Origin: Oxalobacter sp.
GTDB taxonomy: Bacteria; Pseudomonadota; Gammaproteobacteria; Burkholderiales; Burkholderiaceae_D
Direction: 5' to 3'
DNA: 41,399 bases
Assembly: GCA_017524145.1 (NCBI GenBank)
Contig: JAFWUI010000019.1
Location: 1 to 41,399, forward strand
Shown here: positions 14,898-23,878 of the stretch, piece after piece
Position numbering within the stretch: the first letter of the stretch is position 1
Layout of the letters: each line of letters begins with the position of its first letter
Notes under the pieces: generated by a model
What the model saw: the letters and a program-made list of their open reading frames with translations, nothing else
What the model was told of the DNA's origin: nothing
The model's database searches: none
Position numbers and translations under genes: made by a program

Positions 14898-16475
14898 ATG
14901 CTTATGGCACAGTCCCAGAAACCGGAGTATTCTTGTACAGCATGTGGTGCGAAGCTTGAGTATGCACCAGGTGCACAGGCTTTGCAGTGTCCATACTGCG
15001 GTGCCAAAGTCGATATTGCAACCGGTAAGGAAACCCCGCATGCAAATGATTCCCGGTATGTCGTTCCGATGGCGGTTGACCGGCAGCAGCTGCAGAATGC
15101 GGCATACAAGTATATGTTTTCCCAAGAGGATGCACCTGACGATATCCTTGACTATGCGACTTTCACCAAGACAAGGCTGCGGTATGTTCCCTGTTATGTC
15201 TTTGATGGGCATTACCAGGCTGTCTGGACAGCATCATTCGGTTATGACCGGATAGAACGTTATATGGTCAACGGAAAGATGCAGAGCCGTACCATAACAG
15301 ACTGGCGCCCGGCCAATGGTCAGGATTTCGGGGACTTCAGGGTTATGTCCTATGCAGGGGAACCGCTTCCTGGACAGGTTGTTGCGATGGTCGAGAACTC
15401 TTCTGGCCTTGAGAACATGAAGAACTATGATCCTGCGTATCTCATCAATTCTGAAGTCAGTGAGTTTGCTGCAACAGCAGAGGAAATCTATCAGCAGGAT
15501 GGTGAAAGCAAGGTCAATGCCATCATTGAGCAGAATATCTATAAGCACGCACAAGGTGACCATCAGCGTGACTGGCGGTGGAAGAGTGAGGTCCAGAAAG
15601 AATCTGTGCCAGTCCTTGTACCTGTCGGTGAGATGACCTTTGAATACAAGGGCAATGAATACACTGTCTGGTGTGATGGAACTGATGATGGCGTGTTCTC
15701 AGGCGATGCCTTGCCTGTAGATACGGAACGCAGCAAGAAAATCCATATGGGGCATATTCCATGGGTCGGTACGGTCATTGGTGCCATTGCCGGTTATTTC
15801 CTTTTCAAGGAAACCTATACCTGGTGGGCATTCGTGATTCCGATTGTGGTCATGTTCCTGTTCTGGATCCTGCGCCGTGCCAGCATCAAAAGCTATTCCC
15901 GCAAGCTGAAACAGCGCAGCCTGACCAATTACCAGATATCGAACAACATATCCAATGAAGATGCTGAATCGATATCCAAGAACCTGAAAGCACCGGATAA
16001 GCCGCTTTTGCTGTCATTGACGGCTTTTGACCTGATTATCCTGCCAGTACTGCCGTTGGCGTGCTTTGGGATTTCATGCGGATTGCAGAATGCTTTCCCA
16101 ACCAAGTCTGCACCTGTCATGGTCAAGCCAAGACCAGTCAAGACTGCTTCTTTGCCGAACAGTAATGATGCCAAGGTCAATTCCCTGACTGCTCCGCAGG
16201 GTAAGGTGGCACAGCAGTCAGACCTTGATGCAGCCATCCGCCTCAACAAGATGGCGAATGAAAAATTCACAAATACCTGGAAGCAGGTTCCGGCTGAGAA
16301 GAAAGCTGTCCTGACATCAAAGGTCCAGAATGCCGGTAAACAGATCAGCGATTCCTGTAAAAAAGCAGCAACCGAAGCATCATCTGATGGCATGACGCGG
16401 AAAACAGTCTATCTGAACTGTACGGCACAACAGTTGCAAAAACTGACTGCTGAAGTCCAGAAGTCCGTTCCCTGA
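14898..16475 (+). CDS. Zinc-ribbon membrane protein of the SPFH module (YdjG-like)
   Basis: The 525-residue protein begins with a TFIIB-type zinc ribbon, C13-x2-C16 ... C31-x2-C34 (CTAC and CPYC). A ~240-residue soluble region containing RYVPCYVFDGHYQAVW follows, then two adjacent transmembrane helices at about 288-330 and a third at about 373-395, and a polar ~130-residue C-terminal domain with SCKKAATE. This zinc-ribbon-plus-helices plan matches YdjG, which with YdjH anchors PspA and YdjI in Bacillus. ATG at 14898 lies only 3 nt from AAGGA and the ATG at 14904 lies 9 nt away; either may be used. A strong terminator closes the module. Confidence 0.8.
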   Translation: MLMAQSQKPEYSCTACGAKLEYAPGAQALQCPYCGAKVDIATGKETPHANDSRYVVPMAVDRQQLQNAAYKYMFSQEDAPDDILDYATFTKTRLRYVPCYVFDGHYQAVWTASFGYDRIERYMVNGKMQSRTITDWRPANGQDFGDFRVMSYAGEPLPGQVVAMVENSSGLENMKNYDPAYLINSEVSEFAATAEEIYQQDGESKVNAIIEQNIYKHAQGDHQRDWRWKSEVQKESVPVLVPVGEMTFEYKGNEYTVWCDGTDDGVFSGDALPVDTERSKKIHMGHIPWVGTVIGAIAGYFLFKETYTWWAFVIPIVVMFLFWILRRASIKSYSRKLKQRSLTNYQISNNISNEDAESISKNLKAPDKPLLLSLTAFDLIILPVLPLACFGISCGLQNAFPTKSAPVMVKPRPVKTASLPNSNDAKVNSLTAPQGKVAQQSDLDAAIRLNKMANEKFTNTWKQVPAEKKAVLTSKVQNAGKQISDSCKKAATEASSDGMTRKTVYLNCTAQQLQKLTAEVQKSVP

Positions 16476-16501
16476 TCCGTGAGAGTGTAGAGATAGTGGA
16501 T

Positions 16502-16534
16502 ACGCCAGAGCTTGGAATGGTTCTGGCGTTTTTT
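16502..16534 (+). terminator. Rho-independent terminator of the SPFH module
   Basis: ACGCCAGA (16502-16509) and TCTGGCGT (16522-16529) form an 8-bp stem with a 12-nt loop, ending in six Ts. Confidence 0.85.
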
Positions 16535-16579
16535 CTGGGAAGGCTGAAAACCTTATGCGGTTTCCTTATCAGGTCAGGG

Positions 16580-16585
16580 TATAAT
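16580..16585 (+). promoter_or_regulatory. Probable -10 element of sucA-sucB-lpd
   Basis: A perfect TATAAT 66 bp before the sucA start codon and just after the module terminator; the -35 region is weak. This suggests the 2-oxoglutarate dehydrogenase genes are transcribed independently of the upstream module, perhaps with activator help. Confidence 0.5.
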
Positions 16586-16650
16586 CAGATAATGGTTTCC
16601 GGCAGGCTAAGCCGGATATAGCCCTATCACCAGAAGAGAAAGGCGTTGAG

Positions 16651-19512
16651 ATGATGGAATCGTATCGGCAGAATTCTTATCTCTTTGCGGGCAATGCCCC
16701 CTATATTGAAGCCTTGTATGATGCATGGCTTGAAAATCCCGCTTCTGTGCCTGAAAACTGGCGCGATTATTTCAGCAGTATGCAGACTTCCCCTGCCTCC
16801 GATGGCAGTTCCCGTTCGGATACCAGCCATGCCCAGGTGCTTTCAGCCTATGTGGAAAGGGGAAAACATTCACCGGTCCGTATTGTTGCTTCATCAGGAA
16901 ATCCTGAATTGGCACGTAAACGCATCGCAGTCCAACGCTTGATATCGGCATACCGGTTCTTGGGGACTTTCAGGGCAAAGCTTGACCCCCTTGAACGGCA
17001 TCCCCTGCCAGAAATTGAGGAGCTTGATCCTGCTTTCTATGGATTGGCAGATGCCGATATGGACATGACGTTCAATATCAGCAATACCTGGTTTGGCAGG
17101 GAGAATGCCACATTAGGGGAACTGATCCAGTATTTGAAAGAGACTTATTGCCAGACTATCGGGGCTGAGTTTATGTATATCAGCGACCACGCACAAAAAC
17201 GTTGGTTGCTGGAACGGTTGGAATCCATCCGGACAAATCCTGATTTTCCTGCTTCCAAGAAGCGCCATATTCTGGAAAGCCTGACTGCAGCGGAAGGCAT
17301 GGAGCATTATCTGAATACCCGCTATGTCGGTCAGAAACGTTTCTCGCTGGAAGGCGGAGAAAGCCTGATTCCTGCATTGGATGAGGTAATCCAGCGGGCA
17401 GGTCAGCAGGGTATCCAGGAAATTGTGCTTGGCATGGCACACCGGGGACGTTTGAATGTCTTGGTCAATGTGATGGGCAAACTGCCTTCAGAGCTTTTTG
17501 CCGAGTTTGAAGGTGTCCGATCCGACCAGATGCTGCCGGCCGGTGATGTCAAGTACCACCAAGGATTTGTCCGTGATATTTCCACACCTGGTGGCCCAGT
17601 CCATCTCTCGCTGGCATACAATCCTTCCCATCTTGAAATTGTGAATCCTGTGGTGGAAGGCTCTGCAAAGGCCCGCATGATGCGCCGTAAAGATGCTGAC
17701 GGCGCACAGACGATGGCTATCCTGATCCATGGGGATGCTGCTATGGCTGGGCAGGGGGTGATACAGGAAACCCTGAATATGGCACAGACACGGGGTTATG
17801 GTACGGGGGGAACTGTGCATATTGTGGTGAATAACCAGATTGGTTTCACTACATCGGATCCGCGTGATGCCCGTTCTTCGCTGTATTGTACGGATATTGC
17901 CAAGATGATTGAGGCACCAGTCCTGCATGTCAATGGTGATGATCCGGAAGCCATTGTGCTTGCTGCCCAGATTGCGCTCGATTTCCGGATGATTTTCCGG
18001 AAAGATGTTTTCCTGGATATTGTCTGCTTCCGGAAACTGGGACATAACGAACAGGATACTCCAGCAATGACCCAGCCCTTGATGTACCGGCGGATTGATG
18101 TCCATCCAGGTGTCCGTAGTCTTTATGCCAGGAAACTGGCTGAGCAAGGTATTATCCAGGAAACCGAAGAGATGGCGATGGTCGCCGCTTACCGGGCAAA
18201 GATGGATGCAGGGGAACCTGTTATCAATCCAATCATGACTGATACCCAGACACAATCCACCTTGCAGTGGCAGGCTATCCGTCAATATCAGGATACCTCT
18301 GAGGATGTTGTCACGGCAGTGCCTGTCAGTGAACTGCAACGGCTTGCTGGGCGCATTACGGAGATGCCGGATTGGCTGCAGCTCCATCCATTGGTTGAAC
18401 GGGTCATCAAGAACCGGGTTGAGATGGGGAAAGGTATGATGCCGGTCGACTGGGGGATGGCAGAGCATCTGGCATATGCTTCACTGCTGTCTTCAGGTCA
18501 TGCAGTCAGGTTGACCGGAGAAGATGCGGGAAGAGGGACTTTCGTCCATCGTCATGCGGAACTGCATGATCAGTTTCCAGATGAAATCAACAGTCTGGTT
18601 TATGTACCGTTGCAGCATATCGCTCCGGAACAGCCGGATTTCACCATCATCAATTCTGTCCTGTCGGAAGAGGCAGTTCTCGCTTTTGAATATGGTTATG
18701 CGACAGCTTCGCCCAATACCTTGACTTTGTGGGAAGCCCAGTTCGGTGATTTTGCCAATGGAGCCCAGGTGGTTATCGACCAGTTCATCACTTCCGGGGA
18801 AGCCAAATGGGGACAGATGTGTGGCCTTGTTATGCTGTTGCCACATGGTTTTGAAGGCCAGGGACCTGAACATTCTTCAGCCCGTCTTGAACGTTATCTG
18901 CAGCTTTGTGCTGATAACAATATCCAGATTGTCCAACCCACTACGGCTTCACAGATTTTCCATGTCCTCCGCAGGCAGATGCTTAGGAAAAAGAGGAAGC
19001 CGTTGATTGTCATGACACCGAAATCCCTGCTTCGCAGCAAGGATGCTTCTTCATCCCTGTCAGAGCTGGCAGAAGGGCGTTTCATGCCTGTTTTGGGAGA
19101 GACTGATGCTGAAATCCTGGACAGCAATGTGGTCAGGATGCTGCTCTGTACGGGACGGGTTTACTATGATCTGCTGCATAAACGGGAAGAATTGCAGAGG
19201 AAAGATACCGCTATTGTCCGGTTGGAAGAACTGTATCCGTTTCCATCAGAGATGCTCAAGGCAGAAATCCAGCGTTATGCTTCATTGAAGGAAATCATCT
19301 GGGTACAGGATGAACCGAGAAACCAAGGAGCATGGCTGCAGATGGTGAAACCGGTTTACGACTGCATGCAGATTGGGCAGAAACTGTCATGTTCAAGCCG
19401 ACCTGCCTCATCATCCCCGGCAGTCGGTTATTTCCAGAAACATCTTCAGCAACAGAAAGACCTTGTTGAAACAGCATTTGAACCGGTGAAACAATTTGTA
19501 ATCATCCGCTGA
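16651..19512 (+). CDS. sucA: 2-oxoglutarate dehydrogenase E1 component
   Basis: SucA is the thiamine-diphosphate-dependent E1 subunit that decarboxylates 2-oxoglutarate and transfers succinyl to the lipoyl group of SucB. The 953 residues match the family length. The N-terminal YLFAGNAPYIEALYDAW helix is the E2-binding segment. The ThDP motif begins HGDAAMAGQGV near residue 360 and closes with NNQIGFTTS. IVLGMAHRGRLNVL and LPHGFEGQGPEHSSARLERYLQL are diagnostic. ATG codons at 16651 and 16654 are adjacent and either could start. It leads an operon with sucB (24-bp gap) and lpd. Confidence 0.97.
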   Translation: MMESYRQNSYLFAGNAPYIEALYDAWLENPASVPENWRDYFSSMQTSPASDGSSRSDTSHAQVLSAYVERGKHSPVRIVASSGNPELARKRIAVQRLISAYRFLGTFRAKLDPLERHPLPEIEELDPAFYGLADADMDMTFNISNTWFGRENATLGELIQYLKETYCQTIGAEFMYISDHAQKRWLLERLESIRTNPDFPASKKRHILESLTAAEGMEHYLNTRYVGQKRFSLEGGESLIPALDEVIQRAGQQGIQEIVLGMAHRGRLNVLVNVMGKLPSELFAEFEGVRSDQMLPAGDVKYHQGFVRDISTPGGPVHLSLAYNPSHLEIVNPVVEGSAKARMMRRKDADGAQTMAILIHGDAAMAGQGVIQETLNMAQTRGYGTGGTVHIVVNNQIGFTTSDPRDARSSLYCTDIAKMIEAPVLHVNGDDPEAIVLAAQIALDFRMIFRKDVFLDIVCFRKLGHNEQDTPAMTQPLMYRRIDVHPGVRSLYARKLAEQGIIQETEEMAMVAAYRAKMDAGEPVINPIMTDTQTQSTLQWQAIRQYQDTSEDVVTAVPVSELQRLAGRITEMPDWLQLHPLVERVIKNRVEMGKGMMPVDWGMAEHLAYASLLSSGHAVRLTGEDAGRGTFVHRHAELHDQFPDEINSLVYVPLQHIAPEQPDFTIINSVLSEEAVLAFEYGYATASPNTLTLWEAQFGDFANGAQVVIDQFITSGEAKWGQMCGLVMLLPHGFEGQGPEHSSARLERYLQLCADNNIQIVQPTTASQIFHVLRRQMLRKKRKPLIVMTPKSLLRSKDASSSLSELAEGRFMPVLGETDAEILDSNVVRMLLCTGRVYYDLLHKREELQRKDTAIVRLEELYPFPSEMLKAEIQRYASLKEIIWVQDEPRNQGAWLQMVKPVYDCMQIGQKLSCSSRPASSSPAVGYFQKHLQQQKDLVETAFEPVKQFVIIR

Positions 19513-19536
19513 ACAAACAGTATCGAGGAGAAATAG

Positions 19537-20799
19537 ATGGCACTATTGGAAGTGAAAGTCCCTCAGCTCTCAGAATCCGTTACGGAAGCCTCCCTGTTGG
19601 AATGGCATAAGAAAGCCGGGGAACCTGTGCGGCTTGATGAGAATCTGGTTGATATCGAGACTGACAAGGTCGTCTTGGAATTGCCTTGTCCAGGAAACGG
19701 TGTATTGGCTGACATCATCAAACCGGATGGTTCTGTTGTACATTCTGGGGAAGTCATTGCAACGGTTGATACGTCGGTGGTCATTGAGCCCCCAAAGCTT
19801 GATACAGTTCCTGAAACTGCCAGCCAGCCTGAGGCGGGCCTTTCTGAAATCCCTGAAGCAGATGACTATCCTGCGGGCATCATCATGCCAGCAGCAGAGA
19901 AAATGATTGTTGAAAATGCAGTTGACCCAGCACAACTGCAAGGTACCGGTAAAGGGGGGAGGATAACGGTTTCAGATGTCCAGCGTGCCATGGCAGAAAA
20001 ATACCACCAGACATCATCATCCCCATCTGTATCGCAAGAATCCCAAGTTTTCCAGCCAACAGCTTCTATCGGACAGCAGACGGTTTATGGCAATACCAAC
20101 CGGATTGAGAACCGGGTACCGATGACAAGGTTGCGTGCCCGTGTTGCAGAACGTCTGATACAGTCCCAGCAATCCACCGCATCATTGACCACATTCAATG
20201 AAGTCAGCATGAAACCAGTCCTTGATCTCCGCAGGAAGTTTGGCGAAGCTTTCGAGAAGGAACATGGTGTGCGGCTGGGGATCATGTCGTTCTTTGTCAA
20301 AGCAGTGGTTGCTGCGTTGAAACGGTATCCAATCGTCAATGCATCGATTGATGGCAGTGATATCGTCTATCATGGTTATTTCGATATCGGTATTGCTGTC
20401 AGTTCTCCCCGCGGCTTGGTCGTCCCAATCCTCCGTGATGCTGACTTGATGACTATTGCTGAAATAGAACAGAAAATCCATGAACTGTCTGACAAGGCTC
20501 AGAACAATCAATTAACGCTTGAAGACCTGACCGGCGGGACTTTCTCCATTTCCAATGGCGGGGTATTTGGTTCAATGCTTTCAACACCGATCATCAATCC
20601 TCCGCAGTCAGCAATCCTGGGGGTTCATGCGACAAAAGAACGCCCCGTTGTTGAAAACGGTGAAATTGTCATCCGTCCAATGAATTACCTGGCGCTTTCC
20701 TATGACCACCGTTTGATTGACGGCAGGGAAGCTGTATTGGCATTGCGGACTATCAAGGAGACATTGGAAGACCCGGCAAAGCTATTGCTTGACCTTTGA
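19537..20799 (+). CDS. sucB: 2-oxoglutarate dehydrogenase E2 (dihydrolipoyl succinyltransferase)
   Basis: The E2 core of the 2-oxoglutarate dehydrogenase complex moves succinyl from lipoamide to CoA. One N-terminal lipoyl domain has the lipoylated lysine K44 in ETDKVVLE. A peripheral-subunit-binding domain (IIMPAAEKM ... [12 protein letters not shown]) sits at about 115-152, and the catalytic domain ends in [12 protein letters not shown] with H391 and D395. Two flexible linkers, the second rich in Ser/Gln, separate the domains. Length 420 is typical. GAGGAG-like GAGGAGAAAT precedes the ATG, and lpd starts 11 bp after the stop. Confidence 0.97.
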   Translation: MALLEVKVPQLSESVTEASLLEWHKKAGEPVRLDENLVDIETDKVVLELPCPGNGVLADIIKPDGSVVHSGEVIATVDTSVVIEPPKLDTVPETASQPEAGLSEIPEADDYPAGIIMPAAEKMIVENAVDPAQLQGTGKGGRITVSDVQRAMAEKYHQTSSSPSVSQESQVFQPTASIGQQTVYGNTNRIENRVPMTRLRARVAERLIQSQQSTASLTTFNEVSMKPVLDLRRKFGEAFEKEHGVRLGIMSFFVKAVVAALKRYPIVNASIDGSDIVYHGYFDIGIAVSSPRGLVVPILRDADLMTIAEIEQKIHELSDKAQNNQLTLEDLTGGTFSISNGGVFGSMLSTPIINPPQSAILGVHATKERPVVENGEIVIRPMNYLALSYDHRLIDGREAVLALRTIKETLEDPAKLLLDL

Positions 20800-20809
20800 A
20801 AGGATATGC

Positions 20810-22240
20810 ATGAAACCGGAATATGATGTAGCGGTTATCGGTGCAGGGCCAGGTGGATATATTGCAGCCATCCGCTGTGCCCAGTTGGGGTTGAAGACAA
20901 TCTGTATCGATGATTGGAAAACTGATGGAAAGCCTGCACCTGGCGGTACCTGCACCAATGTCGGCTGTATTCCCTCAAAGGCGATGCTTGAGGCATCGGC
21001 AAAATATGAGGAAACCATGACTGTTTTCCCTTCATTTGGTATTCAGGTTGGGGAAGTCAACCTGGATATGCCACAGATGCAGATGCGCCGTGCTGCGGTT
21101 GTCAGGCAAACCAATGAGGGTATTCTCTGGCTTTTCCGGAAAAACCGGATTGCGTTCCTCTCTGGCAGAGCCATGATTGATGGACGGGAAGGGATGGGTT
21201 ACCGGTTGGTAATCCAATCTGATACTGCCCAGCAGCTGACCGCAACCCATCTCATCATTGCAACAGGTTCCAAACCCCGTGCTTGGCAAGACCTGCCTTT
21301 CGATGAAGAAGTCATCCTTTCCAATACCGGTGCACTGGCATTGAAGGAAGTTCCTAGGAAACTGGCAGTAATCGGTGCTGGTGTTGTCGGTTTGGAATTG
21401 GGGTCTGTGTGGCGGCGGCTGGGTGCTGAAGTGACTTTGTTTGAATCAATGCCAGCCATCCTGATGGGCGCAGACAGGGAAATTGCCTTGGAGGTTCAAA
21501 AGCAACTGACCAGACAGGGACTGAATCTGTTGACTGGGGTTTCTGTCCAGGCTATCCACAAGACTGAAGATGGGATTGACATCCAATACAGTATGCCAAG
21601 TACGCCAGGGCTATTGCAGGAGGCATCTTTTGACAGGGTTCTTGTTTCGATAGGCAGGGTTCCAAACACTGAAAGGCTTGGTATGGATGTTATTGGTCTG
21701 GCAGTAGATGAAAGGGGATTCATCAAAGTCGATGAACAATGCCGGACCAATGTAGCAAATGTCTGGGCAATCGGTGATGTGGTCCGGGGCCCTATGCTTG
21801 CACATAAGGCATCAGAAGAAGGCGTTGCAGTGGCTGAACGCATTGCAGGAAAATTCGCCAGGGTTGATTTCAATCTGATTCCCTGGGTGGTTTATACTCA
21901 TCCGGAAATCGCTTGGGTCGGACAGACTGAAGAAGTCCTCAAGGCCGATGGACGGGAAATCAAGGTCGGGAAGTTCCCATTCATGGCCAACGGGCGCGCA
22001 AGGACTATGGGAAGCACTGAAGGGTTCGTCAAAACCATCGCAGATGTCCATACAGGTGAAGTGTTGGGTATCCATATGATAGGAGCAAATGTATCCGAAT
22101 TGATTGCTGAAGCTGCGATGGCAATGGCTTTCCGGGCATCAGCGGAAGATATTGCTTGTATCTGTCATGCTCATCCGACATTGTCTGAGGCAGTCCGTGA
22201 GTCTGCCTTGAATGTCCAGTCCCGTGCCTTGAATCTGTAA
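20810..22240 (+). CDS. lpdA: Dihydrolipoyl dehydrogenase (E3)
   Basis: The flavoprotein reoxidises dihydrolipoamide with NAD+ for the 2-oxoglutarate dehydrogenase complex. The 476 residues show the FAD-binding GAGPGGY, the redox disulphide C48-x4-C53 (GTCTNVGCIPSKAML), the NAD-binding GAGVVGLELG, the second FAD motif VWAIGDV, and the C-terminal HAHPTLSE His-Glu pair that acts as base on the partner subunit. ATG at 20810 is chosen because AAGGA precedes it and the protein begins at the expected KPEYDVAVIG; the frame is open back to 20717 within sucB but that part is unrelated to the family. Third gene of the suc operon. Confidence 0.96.
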   Translation: MKPEYDVAVIGAGPGGYIAAIRCAQLGLKTICIDDWKTDGKPAPGGTCTNVGCIPSKAMLEASAKYEETMTVFPSFGIQVGEVNLDMPQMQMRRAAVVRQTNEGILWLFRKNRIAFLSGRAMIDGREGMGYRLVIQSDTAQQLTATHLIIATGSKPRAWQDLPFDEEVILSNTGALALKEVPRKLAVIGAGVVGLELGSVWRRLGAEVTLFESMPAILMGADREIALEVQKQLTRQGLNLLTGVSVQAIHKTEDGIDIQYSMPSTPGLLQEASFDRVLVSIGRVPNTERLGMDVIGLAVDERGFIKVDEQCRTNVANVWAIGDVVRGPMLAHKASEEGVAVAERIAGKFARVDFNLIPWVVYTHPEIAWVGQTEEVLKADGREIKVGKFPFMANGRARTMGSTEGFVKTIADVHTGEVLGIHMIGANVSELIAEAAMAMAFRASAEDIACICHAHPTLSEAVRESALNVQSRALNL

Positions 22241-22347
22241 CAGGGCAGACAGGACAACGGGTAATTGGGTTAAAATCAGAACTTTCGTTTATAGATGGAA
22301 TTGGTTCAATTGTGCAAGTGCATCGTATGAAACGGTCAGGACATAAA

Positions 22348-23169
22348 ATGGGATTCATCAGGCTGCTGAAAAAGCTTTTGGCTCAAGAAACGGCCTATGT
22401 TATTGGCAAAGTTCGGGTGTTGTCCATATTGCTGCTTTTGCCATTGTCCTTCTGTCTTTCTGGGTGTGCCTCCAAGACAGTCCTGGAAGACAGTATGCTG
22501 CCGACTGAACAGCCCCGTGAGGAAGTCCGCAATATCCTTGAACATTACCCTGCAGGTTCTATCGGTTCTGTTGCCAAGGCGGACGAAATCCTTGAGATTG
22601 TGGATCAGGAAAAAAAGAATATCGATGCGCGCTTGTATAACGAGAAACTGATTTGCAATGACAAGTTTTTTGTCTATTGGTGTTATGAGGAAGCAGAAGC
22701 CAGGAAGCGTACTGATGCCAGGGCATTGATGCCGTTGGAAGTCGAGGCAAAGCGGTATAAACGGGCTGATGATGTCCGTCAGAGTGACTTGCAGCGGGAT
22801 ATTGATGAAATGGATAAGATTGCCGATGCACCAGACCGCTTGGAAAGTGTGAAATCACATGATGAAAAGCTGAAACGGATTCGGGAAAAAGAGAAGAAAC
22901 GTGAACTGGCAGCACGTGGTATTACAGATTCGCCGAACGAAAGGCACCGGGGCAATCTGATGACACCGAAAGAAAAAGCACAGAATGTCAAGGATTACGA
23001 GCAGAAACAGAAGGATAAAGCAAAACACCTGAAAGAAGTTGAAGAAAACAGGGCGCGAACCGAAAAACGCCGCCAGGATGCTGCTAAACGCAAGGAAGAA
23101 GAAGCGAAGAAGAAAGAAGAACTGCGTAAGGCACGGGAAAAAGCGGCGGAACGGCGGAGTTCCTTCTAA
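22348..23169 (+). CDS. Lysine/glutamate-rich coiled-coil lipoprotein, unknown function
   Basis: From the ATG at 22348 (AGGAC 5 nt upstream) the ~273-residue product begins with a basic segment, a hydrophobic core and the lipobox L-S-G-C, with C40 as the lipidated cysteine. After a short conserved-looking part with two more cysteines (LICNDKFFVYWCYEEAE), the C-terminal ~150 residues are almost wholly charged Lys/Arg/Glu helix typical of a long coiled coil. No residue Asp follows the cysteine, so outer-membrane sorting by the Lol system is likely. I do not recognise a family; an envelope-spanning or scaffold role is only a guess. It lies behind lpd but is 107 bp away. Confidence 0.65.
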   Translation: MGFIRLLKKLLAQETAYVIGKVRVLSILLLLPLSFCLSGCASKTVLEDSMLPTEQPREEVRNILEHYPAGSIGSVAKADEILEIVDQEKKNIDARLYNEKLICNDKFFVYWCYEEAEARKRTDARALMPLEVEAKRYKRADDVRQSDLQRDIDEMDKIADAPDRLESVKSHDEKLKRIREKEKKRELAARGITDSPNERHRGNLMTPKEKAQNVKDYEQKQKDKAKHLKEVEENRARTEKRRQDAAKRKEEEAKKKEELRKAREKAAERRSSF

Positions 23170-23253
23170 CAGAGGTGTTTCTGTTCTGACAGTAAACCGG
23201 GAAACAGGATTTTCAGCACCACGTTTTTATTGTCCAGTCATGCGGAGGCGCAG

Positions 23254-23796
23254 ATGATTGTCGAGGAACAGGTTGGCAACTTTGTCAATGTCTATATTGG
23301 TGGCATGGTTTTCACTGCGGATGAGAATCAGCGGGAATGGCTGTTCGGTGATGGGGATGATTCCCTTGGACGTTGGGCATCCTTGGCAAAGCAAAAGGGC
23401 ATGGATATAGAAACCTGCCGCAGATATTATCAAGGTATCTGCAATGCCGCCGCAGGTTGGGATGACAGTGGCTGGACTTTCCAGTACGAAGTTGTTTCCC
23501 AAGAGGGGCATATGAATTCCATGTTGAAGGAGATGATGGCTTCTGTGACGGAAGCCATTGAACGCAATAAGGCTTCTCAAGACCGTCAGCAATGCCAGAC
23601 ATTGCTCCGCCGTACGTTGTCTTTAGGGGTTATCCGGATGAATGGATTGGCTATCCGGAAATATATTTCCAGGATTGGCAGTGACAGCAAGATGATAGTC
23701 TATCAGCGGGAAGAACTTACTCCCTACCATTTTGAGTGTCTTGTGCCAGAAAAAGTCCGGCAGTCGGTTATCCACAAATCCCCAGCAGATAATTGA
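23254..23796 (+). CDS. Hypothetical cytoplasmic protein
   Basis: A 180-residue protein with no signal peptide or membrane helix and no family I recognise. The ATG at 23254 is chosen over the TTG at 23230 because GGAG sits 6 nt upstream. The sequence is mixed alpha/beta by eye, with Trp-rich segments (REWLFGDGDD, GWDDSGWTFQYE) and a central charged helix (MLKEMMASVTEAIERNKAS). It follows the lipoprotein gene by 84 bp in the same direction and is convergent with mfd. Codon use resembles the neighbours, so it is probably real. Confidence 0.55.
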   Translation: MIVEEQVGNFVNVYIGGMVFTADENQREWLFGDGDDSLGRWASLAKQKGMDIETCRRYYQGICNAAAGWDDSGWTFQYEVVSQEGHMNSMLKEMMASVTEAIERNKASQDRQQCQTLLRRTLSLGVIRMNGLAIRKYISRIGSDSKMIVYQREELTPYHFECLVPEKVRQSVIHKSPADN

Positions 23797-23878
23797 TGTC
23801 CTAAGGGTTCCAATCCAAGACCATTCAGGCAATTGACAGGTAGTGTTTTTCTGCTTGATGTCTGCCGTAAAGGTTATT

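Noticed and set aside
17488-18468. 326-codon minus-strand frame
   Set aside because: Antisense to sucA, whose ThDP motif covers the same bases.
20717-20809. Extension of lpd into sucB
   Set aside because: AAGGA and the family N-terminus place the start at 20810.
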